A stretch of DNA of 64,000 nucleotides from Roseicyclus sp. (GTDB taxonomy: Bacteria > Pseudomonadota > Alphaproteobacteria > Rhodobacterales > Rhodobacteraceae): positions 124,001 through 188,000 of the forward strand of contig NZ_JAGYJN010000001.1 in NCBI RefSeq assembly GCF_018402035.1, read 5' to 3'. The position numbers were made by a program, and so were the translations under genes. The notes below the pieces were generated by a model, which saw only the letters and a list, made by a program, of their open reading frames with translations, was not told the origin of the DNA and ran no database searches. This document shows, one piece after another, positions 34,202-41,911 of the stretch. Each line of letters opens with the position of its first letter. Position 1 is the stretch's first letter.

Positions 34202-35233
34202 TTAGTTTACGCTGATGCCAGCGAAGGCAAGCATCGCGGCACCATCGATACCTTGTGCGGCCATCGCCTCGATCCACTGGCCGTAGATCGGAGCCAGGAC
34301 GTCGCGGATGCGGGCCTGTTCCTCGGCCGAGAACTCGATCACTTCCTTGCCGGAGGCATTGCGCACGAACTCAATCGCTTCTGCGGCGCGGTCGAGATAG
34401 GCCTGCGTCGCCTTGCGGCTAAGCTCTTCGCCTGTCAGCCGGTCGATGATCGCCTGATGCTCAGCCGAGAGGTTGTTGTAGCTGTTCTCGTTCATCACCA
34501 CGGTGAATTGCGAACGGCCAAAGATCGGGCCAGTGATGGTGAAGTAATTGGCAACCTCATGCATGCGGAAGTCGAGGATGGTGGTAAAGGGCACCATCGC
34601 GCCATCGATCACGCCGCGCTCGAGCTGTGGGTAAAGCTCGGGGATCGGCAGGGCCACGGGCGTGCCGCCCATCGCTTCGATCTGACCGGCTTGTGCGGCT
34701 GAGGGCGAGCGCAAGAGCATGCCAGCAACATCATCAAGCGAGCGGATCGGCTTGTCACGGGTGTAGAGGCCCGCATCGTCAGCGGCCCAGAGTGCCAGAA
34801 CCTTGAGCCCGTCATACTCGGGGTCAAGATAGCCGCCCTCAAGCAAGTCCCACATCAGTTCGGTCGTGGCCATGCCATCTGCGCGCAGGCTGGGCAGTTC
34901 GATCATCTGGGTGCGCGGGAACTGCGCCGAGGTGTAGCCGGGCAAGCTGAACGACATGTCGACAGTGCCTTCGGCGGCCTGACGGATCAGCTCGGGAGCG
35001 CCGCCGCCCAACTGCATCGACGGGTAAAGCGTCAGCGTGAGCGTGCCATTTGATTCCGCCGCGATCTGCTCGGCCAAGGGCACAAGGATCGTGGTGTAAA
35101 TGATATGGCCCGGCGGCACGAAGGTGTGCAGACGCAGCTCTGTTTGCGCCTGTGCGGCGGTCATGCCGAATGTCGCGCAAAGACCGAAGACGGTCGATGC
35201 GAATGCGGCCTTCATGGTTCTTGAGTGTAGCAT
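34202..35233 (-). CDS. TRAP transporter substrate-binding protein (DctP family), second system
   Basis: Periplasmic binding subunit of the second TRAP carrier, 343 residues. The ATG at 35233 follows GGGAGGA; a second ATG six codons in is possible. A signal peptide (FASTVFGLCATFGMTAAQAQ) precedes the mature part starting TELRLHTFVPPGHIIYTTIL. The blocks YPSMQLGGGAPELIRQAAEG and LPGYTSAQFPRTQMIELPSL align with the DctP at 4799, so the two carriers belong to one subfamily and may bind chemically similar acids. It is the first gene of a six-gene operon ending with iorB, which points to an aryl-pyruvate or aryl-carboxylate ligand. Confidence 0.91.
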   Translation of the reverse strand: MLHSRTMKAAFASTVFGLCATFGMTAAQAQTELRLHTFVPPGHIIYTTILVPLAEQIAAESNGTLTLTLYPSMQLGGGAPELIRQAAEGTVDMSFSLPGYTSAQFPRTQMIELPSLRADGMATTELMWDLLEGGYLDPEYDGLKVLALWAADDAGLYTRDKPIRSLDDVAGMLLRSPSAAQAGQIEAMGGTPVALPIPELYPQLERGVIDGAMVPFTTILDFRMHEVANYFTITGPIFGRSQFTVVMNENSYNNLSAEHQAIIDRLTGEELSRKATQAYLDRAAEAIEFVRNASGKEVIEFSAEEQARIRDVLAPIYGQWIEAMAAQGIDGAAMLAFAGISVN

Positions 35234-35370
35234 GTTTTCCTCCCTTTGTTTCGTGGTGCCCCGTCAGTCGACGCAGCGTCAGGCTGTTTGCTTGGTGTCA
35301 AACCGCAAGTGGCGGCTCGCGCAGTCCCCAGCCAATGGGACTATGTCGTGTAGTGATCATGCGCATGTAT
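35234..35370 (-). promoter_or_regulatory. Upstream region of the TRAP-thioesterase-iorAB operon
   Basis: The 137-bp gap between the OsmC gene and dctP should contain the operon promoter. A 10-bp palindrome CATGCGCATG lies at 35358-35367, close to the end of the OsmC gene. I see no intrinsic terminator for the upstream operon here, so some read-through is possible. Confidence 0.35.
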
Positions 35371-36558
35371 TCACTGGCGCGTCACCTTGAGTTTCGTTTT
35401 CAGATCGGTTCGGCAAAATGCATGCAGGAAACAGGTGCGTTCCGACACATCGAGCATGTCGCGCGCGACATCGTCACTTTCCGTTGTCTGCAAATGCACA
35501 TGGGTTTCGACCGGATCAGCGCTGCCCGCGCGGCGCGTGCCGCCGGATGCGCCGCCGAGCGAGAAATGCGTATCTTGCACCACCGCGTAATGCGACAGGT
35601 CGAGCTTTTCCATCGTCGCCATGCGCCCGAACTGCGTCATGAAGCAAAAGGCGATACCCGCCGAGATGTAGCTGACCGCATCGGGGGCGCGGCCTTGTCC
35701 ATGGGGCGGTGCCTCTTCGCTGAGATAGCGAAAGATCGAGCCATGCGGGCTATAGAGGTGCTGTTCAATCTCCTTGATCCCATCTTCGCGTAGCGTGCAG
35801 ATGGCGGCGGGGTTCAGCGTGCGGTCCTGCTCATCGGTCAAGCTGGTTGCCGCACCCGCCGTTCCTTTGGTCACGGATTTCTGCGGTGACAGGCCCAAGC
35901 GTTCGATCAGCGTGAGATCGGTGTCGGCGGGAACCGGGGCCGCGCCCTTTGGCCCGCCCACGACCGGATGATCCAGCGCGGTGGCGGCTCCCGTGGGGAT
36001 CTGCGCGCCATTGCGGCTAAGTGTGAACAGGCTGGGCAATACGCCCCGCATCAAGCCATTGAGCGGCGAGGCATGGACCGCGCCCATCAACATCTCGTTC
36101 AGGGCTGCATCGGACAGATCGCAATCAACCTCGACCTCCAATTCGACCGGAAGCGCGCCACCTGTCATGGTGCGCTTCATCATCGAGCCCTTCATGGTAT
36201 AGAAATTGTTTTGAATAAGCCGCAGATGGCGCAGCTTGACCCCATCACGCGCCGCCAGCGCCATGATCTCGTTCATATAGCTCGAGATCATGCCGACGGT
36301 CAGAAATGACAAGGGGCAGGGGGCGGCGTCATGGCCGTTGAGATAACCCCCTTCATCCGACACCAGCCGCCACATCGCGCCCGTGCGGGTTGACAGCACC
36401 AACGCCTCTTTCTGGAAGCCGGCCAAAGCGCTGACCCATGTGCGCACCGCATCGCCATGGCGCAGCGGCGCGGGGGCCATTCCTACCGCATCGGGGTTGG
36501 CCACGCGAAAGAACGGCGCGATCCCGCTTTCCCCGATGATGTTGGCGGCTTGTTTCAT
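35371..36558 (-). CDS. OsmC-family protein with two fused OsmC-like halves
   Basis: Protein of 395 residues, roughly twice the size of an OsmC/Ohr domain. The N-terminal half (about 70-180) resembles OsmC (PLSFLTVGMISSYMNEIMAL, ALPVELEVEVDCDLSDAALN, AVHASPLNGLMRGV) but has Ser or Ala where the two redox cysteines are expected. The C-terminal half (about 285-390) has both: a Cys in SAGIAFCFMTQFGRMA and another in ERTCFLHAFC. OsmC proteins reduce organic hydroperoxides with thiols, but the function of this fused form is not known to me. It overlaps metF (ATGA) and closes the gntR-ligM-metF operon. A role in demethylation of methoxy-aromatics is inferred from context only. Confidence 0.75.
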   Translation of the reverse strand: MKQAANIIGESGIAPFFRVANPDAVGMAPAPLRHGDAVRTWVSALAGFQKEALVLSTRTGAMWRLVSDEGGYLNGHDAAPCPLSFLTVGMISSYMNEIMALAARDGVKLRHLRLIQNNFYTMKGSMMKRTMTGGALPVELEVEVDCDLSDAALNEMLMGAVHASPLNGLMRGVLPSLFTLSRNGAQIPTGAATALDHPVVGGPKGAAPVPADTDLTLIERLGLSPQKSVTKGTAGAATSLTDEQDRTLNPAAICTLREDGIKEIEQHLYSPHGSIFRYLSEEAPPHGQGRAPDAVSYISAGIAFCFMTQFGRMATMEKLDLSHYAVVQDTHFSLGGASGGTRRAGSADPVETHVHLQTTESDDVARDMLDVSERTCFLHAFCRTDLKTKLKVTRQ

Positions 36559-37508
36559 ATGCTGCGCTCCGTTGATTTGGCGGCTTTCGCATCATCACTT
36601 GCGTCACTCGTTCTGCCACTGGCGCGGGCGGCAAAAGCCGCACTCGCATCAATCCCGCCAAGCGGGAACAGATGGATCTGTGCGATCAGGCTTTCCGGAT
36701 CGCGCGCCAATCCTGCGGCCAGATCGGCGATCAGCGTGTCAGGCTCAAAGGGCAGTAGCAATTTGGTGACATCGCGGGCGCGCTTTTGCAAGACCGAGAG
36801 CGAGGGGCCGACGCCACATGCGATGGCGAATTTCAAAAGCGTCTGGAGCTTTGCAGGCCCAGCCACACCGAGATGGATGGGCAGCGTGACACCAAGCGCG
36901 CGCAAACGGCGCTCCCATGCCAGCACGCCTTCGGCCTCAAAGGCGAATTGGGTGACGATTGCCATCTCAACGCCCGTGCGTGCGCTGTAATCTTGTTTCC
37001 ACAAAAGCGCCTGATCAACGGTGGCCGTGCCACCATCGGGGTCGATGTCGCGATTGCCCTCAGGGTGGCCCGCCACATGCAGGCGGGTATAGCCCGCTTC
37101 TTCAAAATAGCCCGTTTCGAGCAATTGCATGGAACTATCGAAGGCACCCACGGGGGTTTTCGGCCCACCTGCCAGCACCAGCGCCTCAGTCACATCGGCC
37201 TCAAGCCGGTAGCGGGTGATCCAGTGGTTTAACTCATCGGGGCCCGCGATGATGCGCGCGGGAAAATGCGGCATGACGCTAAAGCCCTCGGACCGTAGGC
37301 GGCGGGCGGTGGCGATCATGTCGTCGATGGGTGTGCCCTCAAGATGGGCGATATAGATCCGGGTGCCTTGTGGCAGCAGCGGGCGAAAATCGACGATCTT
37401 GGCCGCCGTGCGTGGCATCACCTCGATCGAGAAGCCAGCCATGAGCCGGGCGGCATCCACGCCCAATCCATCGCGCAGATGGGTCTGGCGGAAGGGCAGG
37501 ATGGGCAT
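36555..37508 (-). CDS. metF: Methylenetetrahydrofolate reductase family protein (MetF type)
   Basis: Flavin-dependent TIM-barrel enzyme of 317 residues interconverting 5-methyl-THF and 5,10-methylene-THF. The ATG at 37508 has AAGGAG a few bases upstream; an ATG five codons earlier sits before that site. Typical segments are GFSIEVMPRTAAKIVDF with the catalytic Glu region, LVLAGGPKTPVGAFDSSMQL, RLHVAGHPEGNRDI, LLWKQDYSARTGVEMAIVTQFAF. It follows ligM in the operon, as the enzyme that oxidises methyl-THF released by O-demethylation. The C-terminal 25 residues are polar and low-complexity. A second, biosynthetic metF is expected elsewhere in the genome. Confidence 0.9.
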   Translation of the reverse strand: MPILPFRQTHLRDGLGVDAARLMAGFSIEVMPRTAAKIVDFRPLLPQGTRIYIAHLEGTPIDDMIATARRLRSEGFSVMPHFPARIIAGPDELNHWITRYRLEADVTEALVLAGGPKTPVGAFDSSMQLLETGYFEEAGYTRLHVAGHPEGNRDIDPDGGTATVDQALLWKQDYSARTGVEMAIVTQFAFEAEGVLAWERRLRALGVTLPIHLGVAGPAKLQTLLKFAIACGVGPSLSVLQKRARDVTKLLLPFEPDTLIADLAAGLARDPESLIAQIHLFPLGGIDASAAFAARASGRTSDASDDAKAAKSTERSI

Positions 37509-37526
37509 GGCATCTCCTTTCATGTT

Positions 37527-37576
37527 CGGCGCATGCGCCGTGGTTGGCCGCGCCCCGATGCGGTCGGGGCGCGGCC
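37527..37576 (-). terminator. Two stem-loops between ligM and metF
   Basis: Downstream of ligM are a 13-bp stem with a 5-base loop (37546-37576, arm GGCCGCGCCCCGA) and then a 14-base palindrome CGGCGCATGCGCCG (37527-37540). No U-run follows, so they look more like RNA-stabilising or processing hairpins than a full terminator. They may let ligM mRNA accumulate over metF-osmC. Confidence 0.6.
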
Positions 37577-37583
37577 TTGGTCT

Positions 37584-38987
37584 TTAGGATTTCGCGCGCC
37601 AGCTATCGACAGCGTAGCCTTCGCGCACTTCGCGCGCATAGGGCGTGGGGGCCACGCGCACGCGGATCTCGGTCTGGCGGTGCTTTTCGGTCGAGGTCTT
37701 GGCGGTGGTTTCCGGCTCGCCCCACTTCAGCGTCAAGATCTCGTCTTCTTTCACATCTTGATGGACAACACCCAAGGACAGCACGCGGCGTTCATTGTAG
37801 CTGTAGCCGTTGAACATCGACATGCCGACCATCTTGCCGTCGCGCATCACCATATCTGCCGAAGACGAGGCATAGTTGGGCTGGGGGAAGTCGATCCACT
37901 TATAGGGTGTGCCTTCCTCGAAGGCCGAGGCGATGACCTTGACCACATCCTCGGGGTTCCACTCGAAGGTAACTTTTTTGCGGTTCGACGGCGCATCCTT
38001 CAGCTTGGTGAGTGCCGCCTTGCCGATAAAGTCATCCTTTTTCCAGCCGATGTAGAAGCCATAGCCCAGCTCGAACGGGTTGACGTAGTAATCCTCGATA
38101 TTGTCGGAGACAAAGCTGCCGCCGATGGCGCCTGCGGCCTCGTAGCTGTCTGCGCCCAGCCAATCGCGATAATCTTTCAGCATGCCGTCGCCGGTGTAGA
38201 TGCCCGGAAGCGGCGAGGGGATCCAACCCGATTCCAGCGTATTGGTCGAATAGGCGCGGCTGCCGCATTGCACCAGATTGACGCCCGCATCACGCGCCGC
38301 CTGAAGGATGGTGGAGTGGATGTAATCCTTGTCCTTGTAGGGGCCCCAGATCTCAAGACCCGGCGCGCCCGACATGCCGTGACGCAGCGCTTGGACCTTT
38401 TTGGAGCCGATATTGATCCAATCGACGTGGAAGAATTTGATGTCGGGGATCGGGCCGCCATTCATCTTTTCAAAGATCTTTGGCGCATCGGGGCCTTGGA
38501 TCTGGTAGCGGTAATGCTCGCGTAGCACGCGCTCACCCTCGGGGCGCGACGGCGAACGGGGGTCATAGCGCAAGCGCACATTCCAGTTGCCATATGCGGC
38601 GCAGAACATCAGCCAGTTCGAGGTCGGCGCGCGACCCACGAGAATGAATTTATCGGTGCGCTCGCGGAAGATGATGTGATCGCCGATGACATGGCCATTG
38701 GGCGTGACCGGCACATAATGCTTGGCGCGGTTCAGGTCGAAATTGTTGAAGGCGTTGATGCCGTGATGAGACAAGAATTCCTCGGCCTGTGGGCCTTCGA
38801 CGATGATCTCATCCATGTGGTGCGATTGATCGAACAAGACGGCGGTATCACGCCAAGCGGCTTGTTCATTGCGCCAGTTCTGGAATTCAGGGGCCACCAC
38901 CGGGTAAACATACATCCCGATCTGAGAATTGCGCAGCATTTGCAAAGGGTTGCCGGATTTGGCCATGACGTCGTTTAGGCTAGGCAT
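37584..38987 (-). CDS. ligM: Tetrahydrofolate-dependent vanillate / 3-O-methylgallate O-demethylase
   Basis: GCV_T-fold aryl O-demethylase of 467 residues that moves the methyl group of vanillate or 3-O-methylgallate to tetrahydrofolate, leaving protocatechuate or gallate. Sphingobium LigM is about the same length (near 470). The N terminus SLNDVMAKSGNPLQMLRNSQ, QIGMYVYPVVAPEFQNWRNEQ, DQSHHMDEIIVEGPQAEEFLS and the tail of the protein follow this family rather than glycine-cleavage T proteins, which are near 370 residues. AAGGAG precedes the ATG. Genes around it (MetF, GntR and, at distance, GalBCD) fit. It does not need cobalamin. Confidence 0.88.
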   Translation of the reverse strand: MPSLNDVMAKSGNPLQMLRNSQIGMYVYPVVAPEFQNWRNEQAAWRDTAVLFDQSHHMDEIIVEGPQAEEFLSHHGINAFNNFDLNRAKHYVPVTPNGHVIGDHIIFRERTDKFILVGRAPTSNWLMFCAAYGNWNVRLRYDPRSPSRPEGERVLREHYRYQIQGPDAPKIFEKMNGGPIPDIKFFHVDWINIGSKKVQALRHGMSGAPGLEIWGPYKDKDYIHSTILQAARDAGVNLVQCGSRAYSTNTLESGWIPSPLPGIYTGDGMLKDYRDWLGADSYEAAGAIGGSFVSDNIEDYYVNPFELGYGFYIGWKKDDFIGKAALTKLKDAPSNRKKVTFEWNPEDVVKVIASAFEEGTPYKWIDFPQPNYASSSADMVMRDGKMVGMSMFNGYSYNERRVLSLGVVHQDVKEDEILTLKWGEPETTAKTSTEKHRQTEIRVRVAPTPYAREVREGYAVDSWRAKS

Positions 38988-39010
38988 CGTTTTTCGTCTC
39001 CTTGTTTGAA

Positions 39011-39745
39011 TTAGCGTGATGAGACCAGCGCAAGGCCGGGCAGGCGCGCGGCAAGCTTGCGGTCGCTGCTCATCACATGTTCGAGGTTTTCACGGGCAAG
39101 GCGGGCATGTTCGCGCGCCAAGCTTTCGGCGCGCGCACCCTCGCGGGCGCGGATCGCGGCAATGATCGCCTTGTGCTGATGTTGCGCGCGCAAAAGCGAG
39201 GTTTGGAAATCGCGGATCAAGGCTTGTTCTTGCAAGAAAGCAGATGGTGAGGCCAAAGGCAGGCGCATCACCCGCTCAACCTCGCGCGTGATGACGGGGC
39301 TTTGGGCCAGCAGGGCCAAACGTTCGTGAAACTGTGCATTGGCTGCGACATAGGCATCGAAATCAATGCCACCTTGACAATGCAGCGCCTCGTCGATGCG
39401 GGTCAAAAGCGCGTCGCACTGGGCCAGATCGCTCTCTGCCGCGCCGCGTTCGGCGGCCAGACGCGCAGCCGTGCCCTCGATCACGCCGCGAATTTCGATC
39501 GCGTCCAAGATATCGGTAATGCTCAGGCTTGCGACACGACATCCGCCGGTCTCAATGCGTTCCAGCAAGCCTTCGGCGGTCAAGCGGTCCATCGCTTGGC
39601 GGATCGGTGTACGTGAAATGCCCAATCGCTCGGACAAGGCCACCTCGGCCACACGGGCCGAAGGTTCCAACTCGCCTGACATGATCATGCTGCGCAAGGC
39701 GATGATCGCCTTGTCCACCAGCGACATACGGTCTTGTTCGCCCAT
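39011..39745 (-). CDS. GntR-family (FadR-type, FCD domain) transcriptional regulator
   Basis: Regulator of 244 residues with an N-terminal winged HTH (residues about 8-72: VDKAIIALRSMIMSGELEPS, LSERLGISRTPIRQAMDRL) and a helical FCD effector domain (about 80-215: IEIRGVIEGTAARLAAERG, NAQFHERLALLAQSPVI) with the metal/ligand histidines of that family. GGGAGGA precedes the ATG. It is the first gene of the ligM-metF-osmC operon, 23 bp before ligM, and probably represses it until vanillate, syringate or a related acid is present. A TGTATACA site lies upstream. Confidence 0.9.
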   Translation of the reverse strand: MGEQDRMSLVDKAIIALRSMIMSGELEPSARVAEVALSERLGISRTPIRQAMDRLTAEGLLERIETGGCRVASLSITDILDAIEIRGVIEGTAARLAAERGAAESDLAQCDALLTRIDEALHCQGGIDFDAYVAANAQFHERLALLAQSPVITREVERVMRLPLASPSAFLQEQALIRDFQTSLLRAQHQHKAIIAAIRAREGARAESLAREHARLARENLEHVMSSDRKLAARLPGLALVSSR

Positions 39746-39799
39746 TATTCCTCCCCTCGCCGAGTCGGGCTGAATTGCCTCGGCTGAGAAACGTTAGAC

Positions 39800-39807
39800 T
39801 GTATACA
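39800..39807. promoter_or_regulatory. TGTATACA palindrome, candidate GntR operator
   Basis: The 8-bp palindrome TGTATACA lies 54 bp before the gntR start in AT-richer DNA (GACTGTATACAATC). FadR-type GntR proteins of the FCD group bind sites of this kind, often with a TTGTATACAA core. It is the best candidate for autoregulation of the ligM operon. Confidence 0.55.
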
Positions 39808-39917
39808 ATCTTACGTCAATCCTTATGAAAAGGCTGCAACTATGGCCGTTCGTGCCATTTTATGTATGCAATCACGCAATTGCCGACGCCCACTTGCCTG
39901 TTTCCTTGGGTGGCTAT

Positions 39918-41642
39918 CTATCCGGTCGGCTTTTCTTCTGATGCGATGGTTGGGATGTCGGTGCGGTCCTCGACCGCAGCGCCGCACAATAGATCAACCG
40001 CCCGGTCGGCGGCATCTTGGAAGGGCTCAAGAACCAAATCGGCCCCGGCTTGCTCCAACAGTGCGGTCTCCTCGGCACTATGCGATGTCACCGTGATTTG
40101 GCCGCGAAAGCCCGTTGCGCGGGTCAATTGGATCAAGGTCAAGCGTGTATCCTCATGACTAAGCCCCGTGGGGTGGATCGGGACGGTCAGGACGATGCGC
40201 TCTGCCCCTGCCAACGGCAAATCCGCAACGAACTCGGGATCGGTCGCGTCGCCAAAGGCGGTCTCTAGCCCCAAGCTGCGCCATCGTTTTATGGCTTGCG
40301 GGTTGAAATCAACGCCCAGCACGGCAATGCCGCGCTTATGCAGGCGTATCCCGATGGCCGTGCCAAGCCGCCCCAGACCGAAAATGATCACACGATAGCG
40401 ATGCTTTGGGTGGCTGTCGGCTTCGCTTGCCTCGCGCGGGGTGCCGCGCCGCTCGAACAGGCCGAGATAGGGGCCGAAGACTGCATAAAGCTGATGCGAA
40501 TAGGTGATCATATAGGTCGAGGCCGCGATGGTCACGAGGCCCACCATCGTCACCAAACCCAGCGCATCCTCGGGCACATGGCCAAGCGACACACCCATGG
40601 CGATGAAGATCAGCGAAAACTCACTGATCTGTGCCACCGTCAGCCCGGCCAGAAACCCCGTGCGCTTGCGGTAGCCCAAGGCCCCCATAATCAAAAGCAC
40701 GATCAGCGGATTGCCGATCAACACGAAGAGCGAGAACACGATCGCGCCTGTGACATGGCTGCCCAAAAGCGACAGATCGAGGGCCGCGCCAAGTGCAATG
40801 AAGAAAAACAGCAACAAGAAATCGCGCAAAGGTGCCAGCCGCGCGGCAATCGTCTCGCGGTAGGGGGTTGATGCAAGCGCCACACCGGCCAAAAGCCCGC
40901 CCACCTCTTTGCCAAGCCCAACAAGATGGCCGATGGCCGCAAACATCGCGGCCATGGCGATGGCGAAAATCACCAAAAGCTCGGGCGCGCGCGCTAGGCG
41001 TTCGGTCAGCGGCGTGGCGGCGTAGCGGACAAACAAGATCACAAGCCCCACCATCGCCATGCCCGACAACAGCACCATGACGACCGAGCCGCCACCATGC
41101 GCGTCATCGCCGGCACCGATCCCGATGGCCGACAACACGATCATTGCCAACACCACCACCAGATCTTGCACGATCAGAAAGCCTAGCGCGATCTGCCCAT
41201 GCAGGCTGTCGATCTCGCGCTTGTCGGACAGCAGCTTGACGATAATGATGGTCGAGGAAAACGTCAGCGCCACGGCGACATAGAGGCTGGTGATCGGATC
41301 AAGCCCCAATGCCAGCCCAATCAGAAACCCAAAGACCGAGGTAAAGGCGACCTGCCCAAGCCCTGTCATCAAAGACACAGCGCCGAGCGAGCGGATCAGC
41401 TTTACATCAAGCTTGATGCCCACAAGGAACAGCAGCACCGCGATGCCCAGCTCTGAAAGAAAGTCGATCTGCGCATCCGCGCGCACGATATCAAGCGCCG
41501 ATGGCCCGGCCAAAAGACCCACCGCGATGAAGCTGACGATCAAGGGCTGGCGCAGCATCACGCCGACAAAGCCGATGACGGCGGCCATGACCAAAAGCAC
41601 GGCAATTTCGACAAAGGGCGATTGGATGAAGGCGGCGATCAT
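39918..41642 (-). CDS. CPA2-family cation:proton antiporter with RCK (TrkA-N) domain, KefC type
   Basis: Membrane antiporter of 574 residues, predicted to exchange K+ or Na+ for H+. About twelve helices occupy residues 1-385, including FIAVGLLAGPSALDIVRADAQ, LGIAVLLFLVGIKLDVKLI and GLTVAQISEFSLIFIAMGV. A cytoplasmic RCK_N domain near 417-540 binds NAD(H): VIIFGLGRLGTAIGIRLHKRG and AFGDATDPEF. I start at ATG 41642 (MIAAFIQSP), after GGGAAGG; the 14 codons before it are not hydrophobic or family-like. It is not obviously tied to the ligM operon downstream. Confidence 0.9.
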   Translation of the reverse strand: MIAAFIQSPFVEIAVLLVMAAVIGFVGVMLRQPLIVSFIAVGLLAGPSALDIVRADAQIDFLSELGIAVLLFLVGIKLDVKLIRSLGAVSLMTGLGQVAFTSVFGFLIGLALGLDPITSLYVAVALTFSSTIIIVKLLSDKREIDSLHGQIALGFLIVQDLVVVLAMIVLSAIGIGAGDDAHGGGSVVMVLLSGMAMVGLVILFVRYAATPLTERLARAPELLVIFAIAMAAMFAAIGHLVGLGKEVGGLLAGVALASTPYRETIAARLAPLRDFLLLFFFIALGAALDLSLLGSHVTGAIVFSLFVLIGNPLIVLLIMGALGYRKRTGFLAGLTVAQISEFSLIFIAMGVSLGHVPEDALGLVTMVGLVTIAASTYMITYSHQLYAVFGPYLGLFERRGTPREASEADSHPKHRYRVIIFGLGRLGTAIGIRLHKRGIAVLGVDFNPQAIKRWRSLGLETAFGDATDPEFVADLPLAGAERIVLTVPIHPTGLSHEDTRLTLIQLTRATGFRGQITVTSHSAEETALLEQAGADLVLEPFQDAADRAVDLLCGAAVEDRTDIPTIASEEKPTG

Positions 41643-41911
41643 GCTTGGGCCTTCCCAAGGCGTGTGAACAAATCGCCGCAGCACAAGCCGCTATTGTCGT
41701 CAAAAGATGTCATTGCACGCCTCGCATCGTTACTGGTCCCGTCATCGCCTGTGTTACAGGCATTTTTGATGATCTGGATCAATTACCAGTGATTTTGCGC
41801 ATCGGTCGATCCGCGCAGTGATGGGCGGGCCTTGGGTGGCGCATCCGATGTGGCTTGCGTATGCTTGGCCCTACCTCTCTATTCGATAATCGGCTTTCGG
41901 GAGACTGCTGC
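41643..41911. other. Divergent gap between antiporter and dusA genes
   Basis: The longest gene-free stretch of the window (269 bp). It must carry both divergent promoters. An AT-rich core at about 41755-41800 contains TTGAT and ATCAA half-sites seven bases apart, which is too wide for a typical FNR box. I see no RNA gene or small ORF with family character here. Confidence 0.4.

Noticed and set aside
36555-37508. Main biosynthetic metF of the genome
   Set aside because: Its place between ligM and osmC, under GntR control, fits a catabolic paralogue better.
41766-41782. TTGAT and ATCAA half-sites resembling an FNR/FnrL box between the antiporter and dusA genes
   Set aside because: The half-sites are 7 bases apart; FNR-type sites need 4, and neither neighbour is an anaerobic gene.
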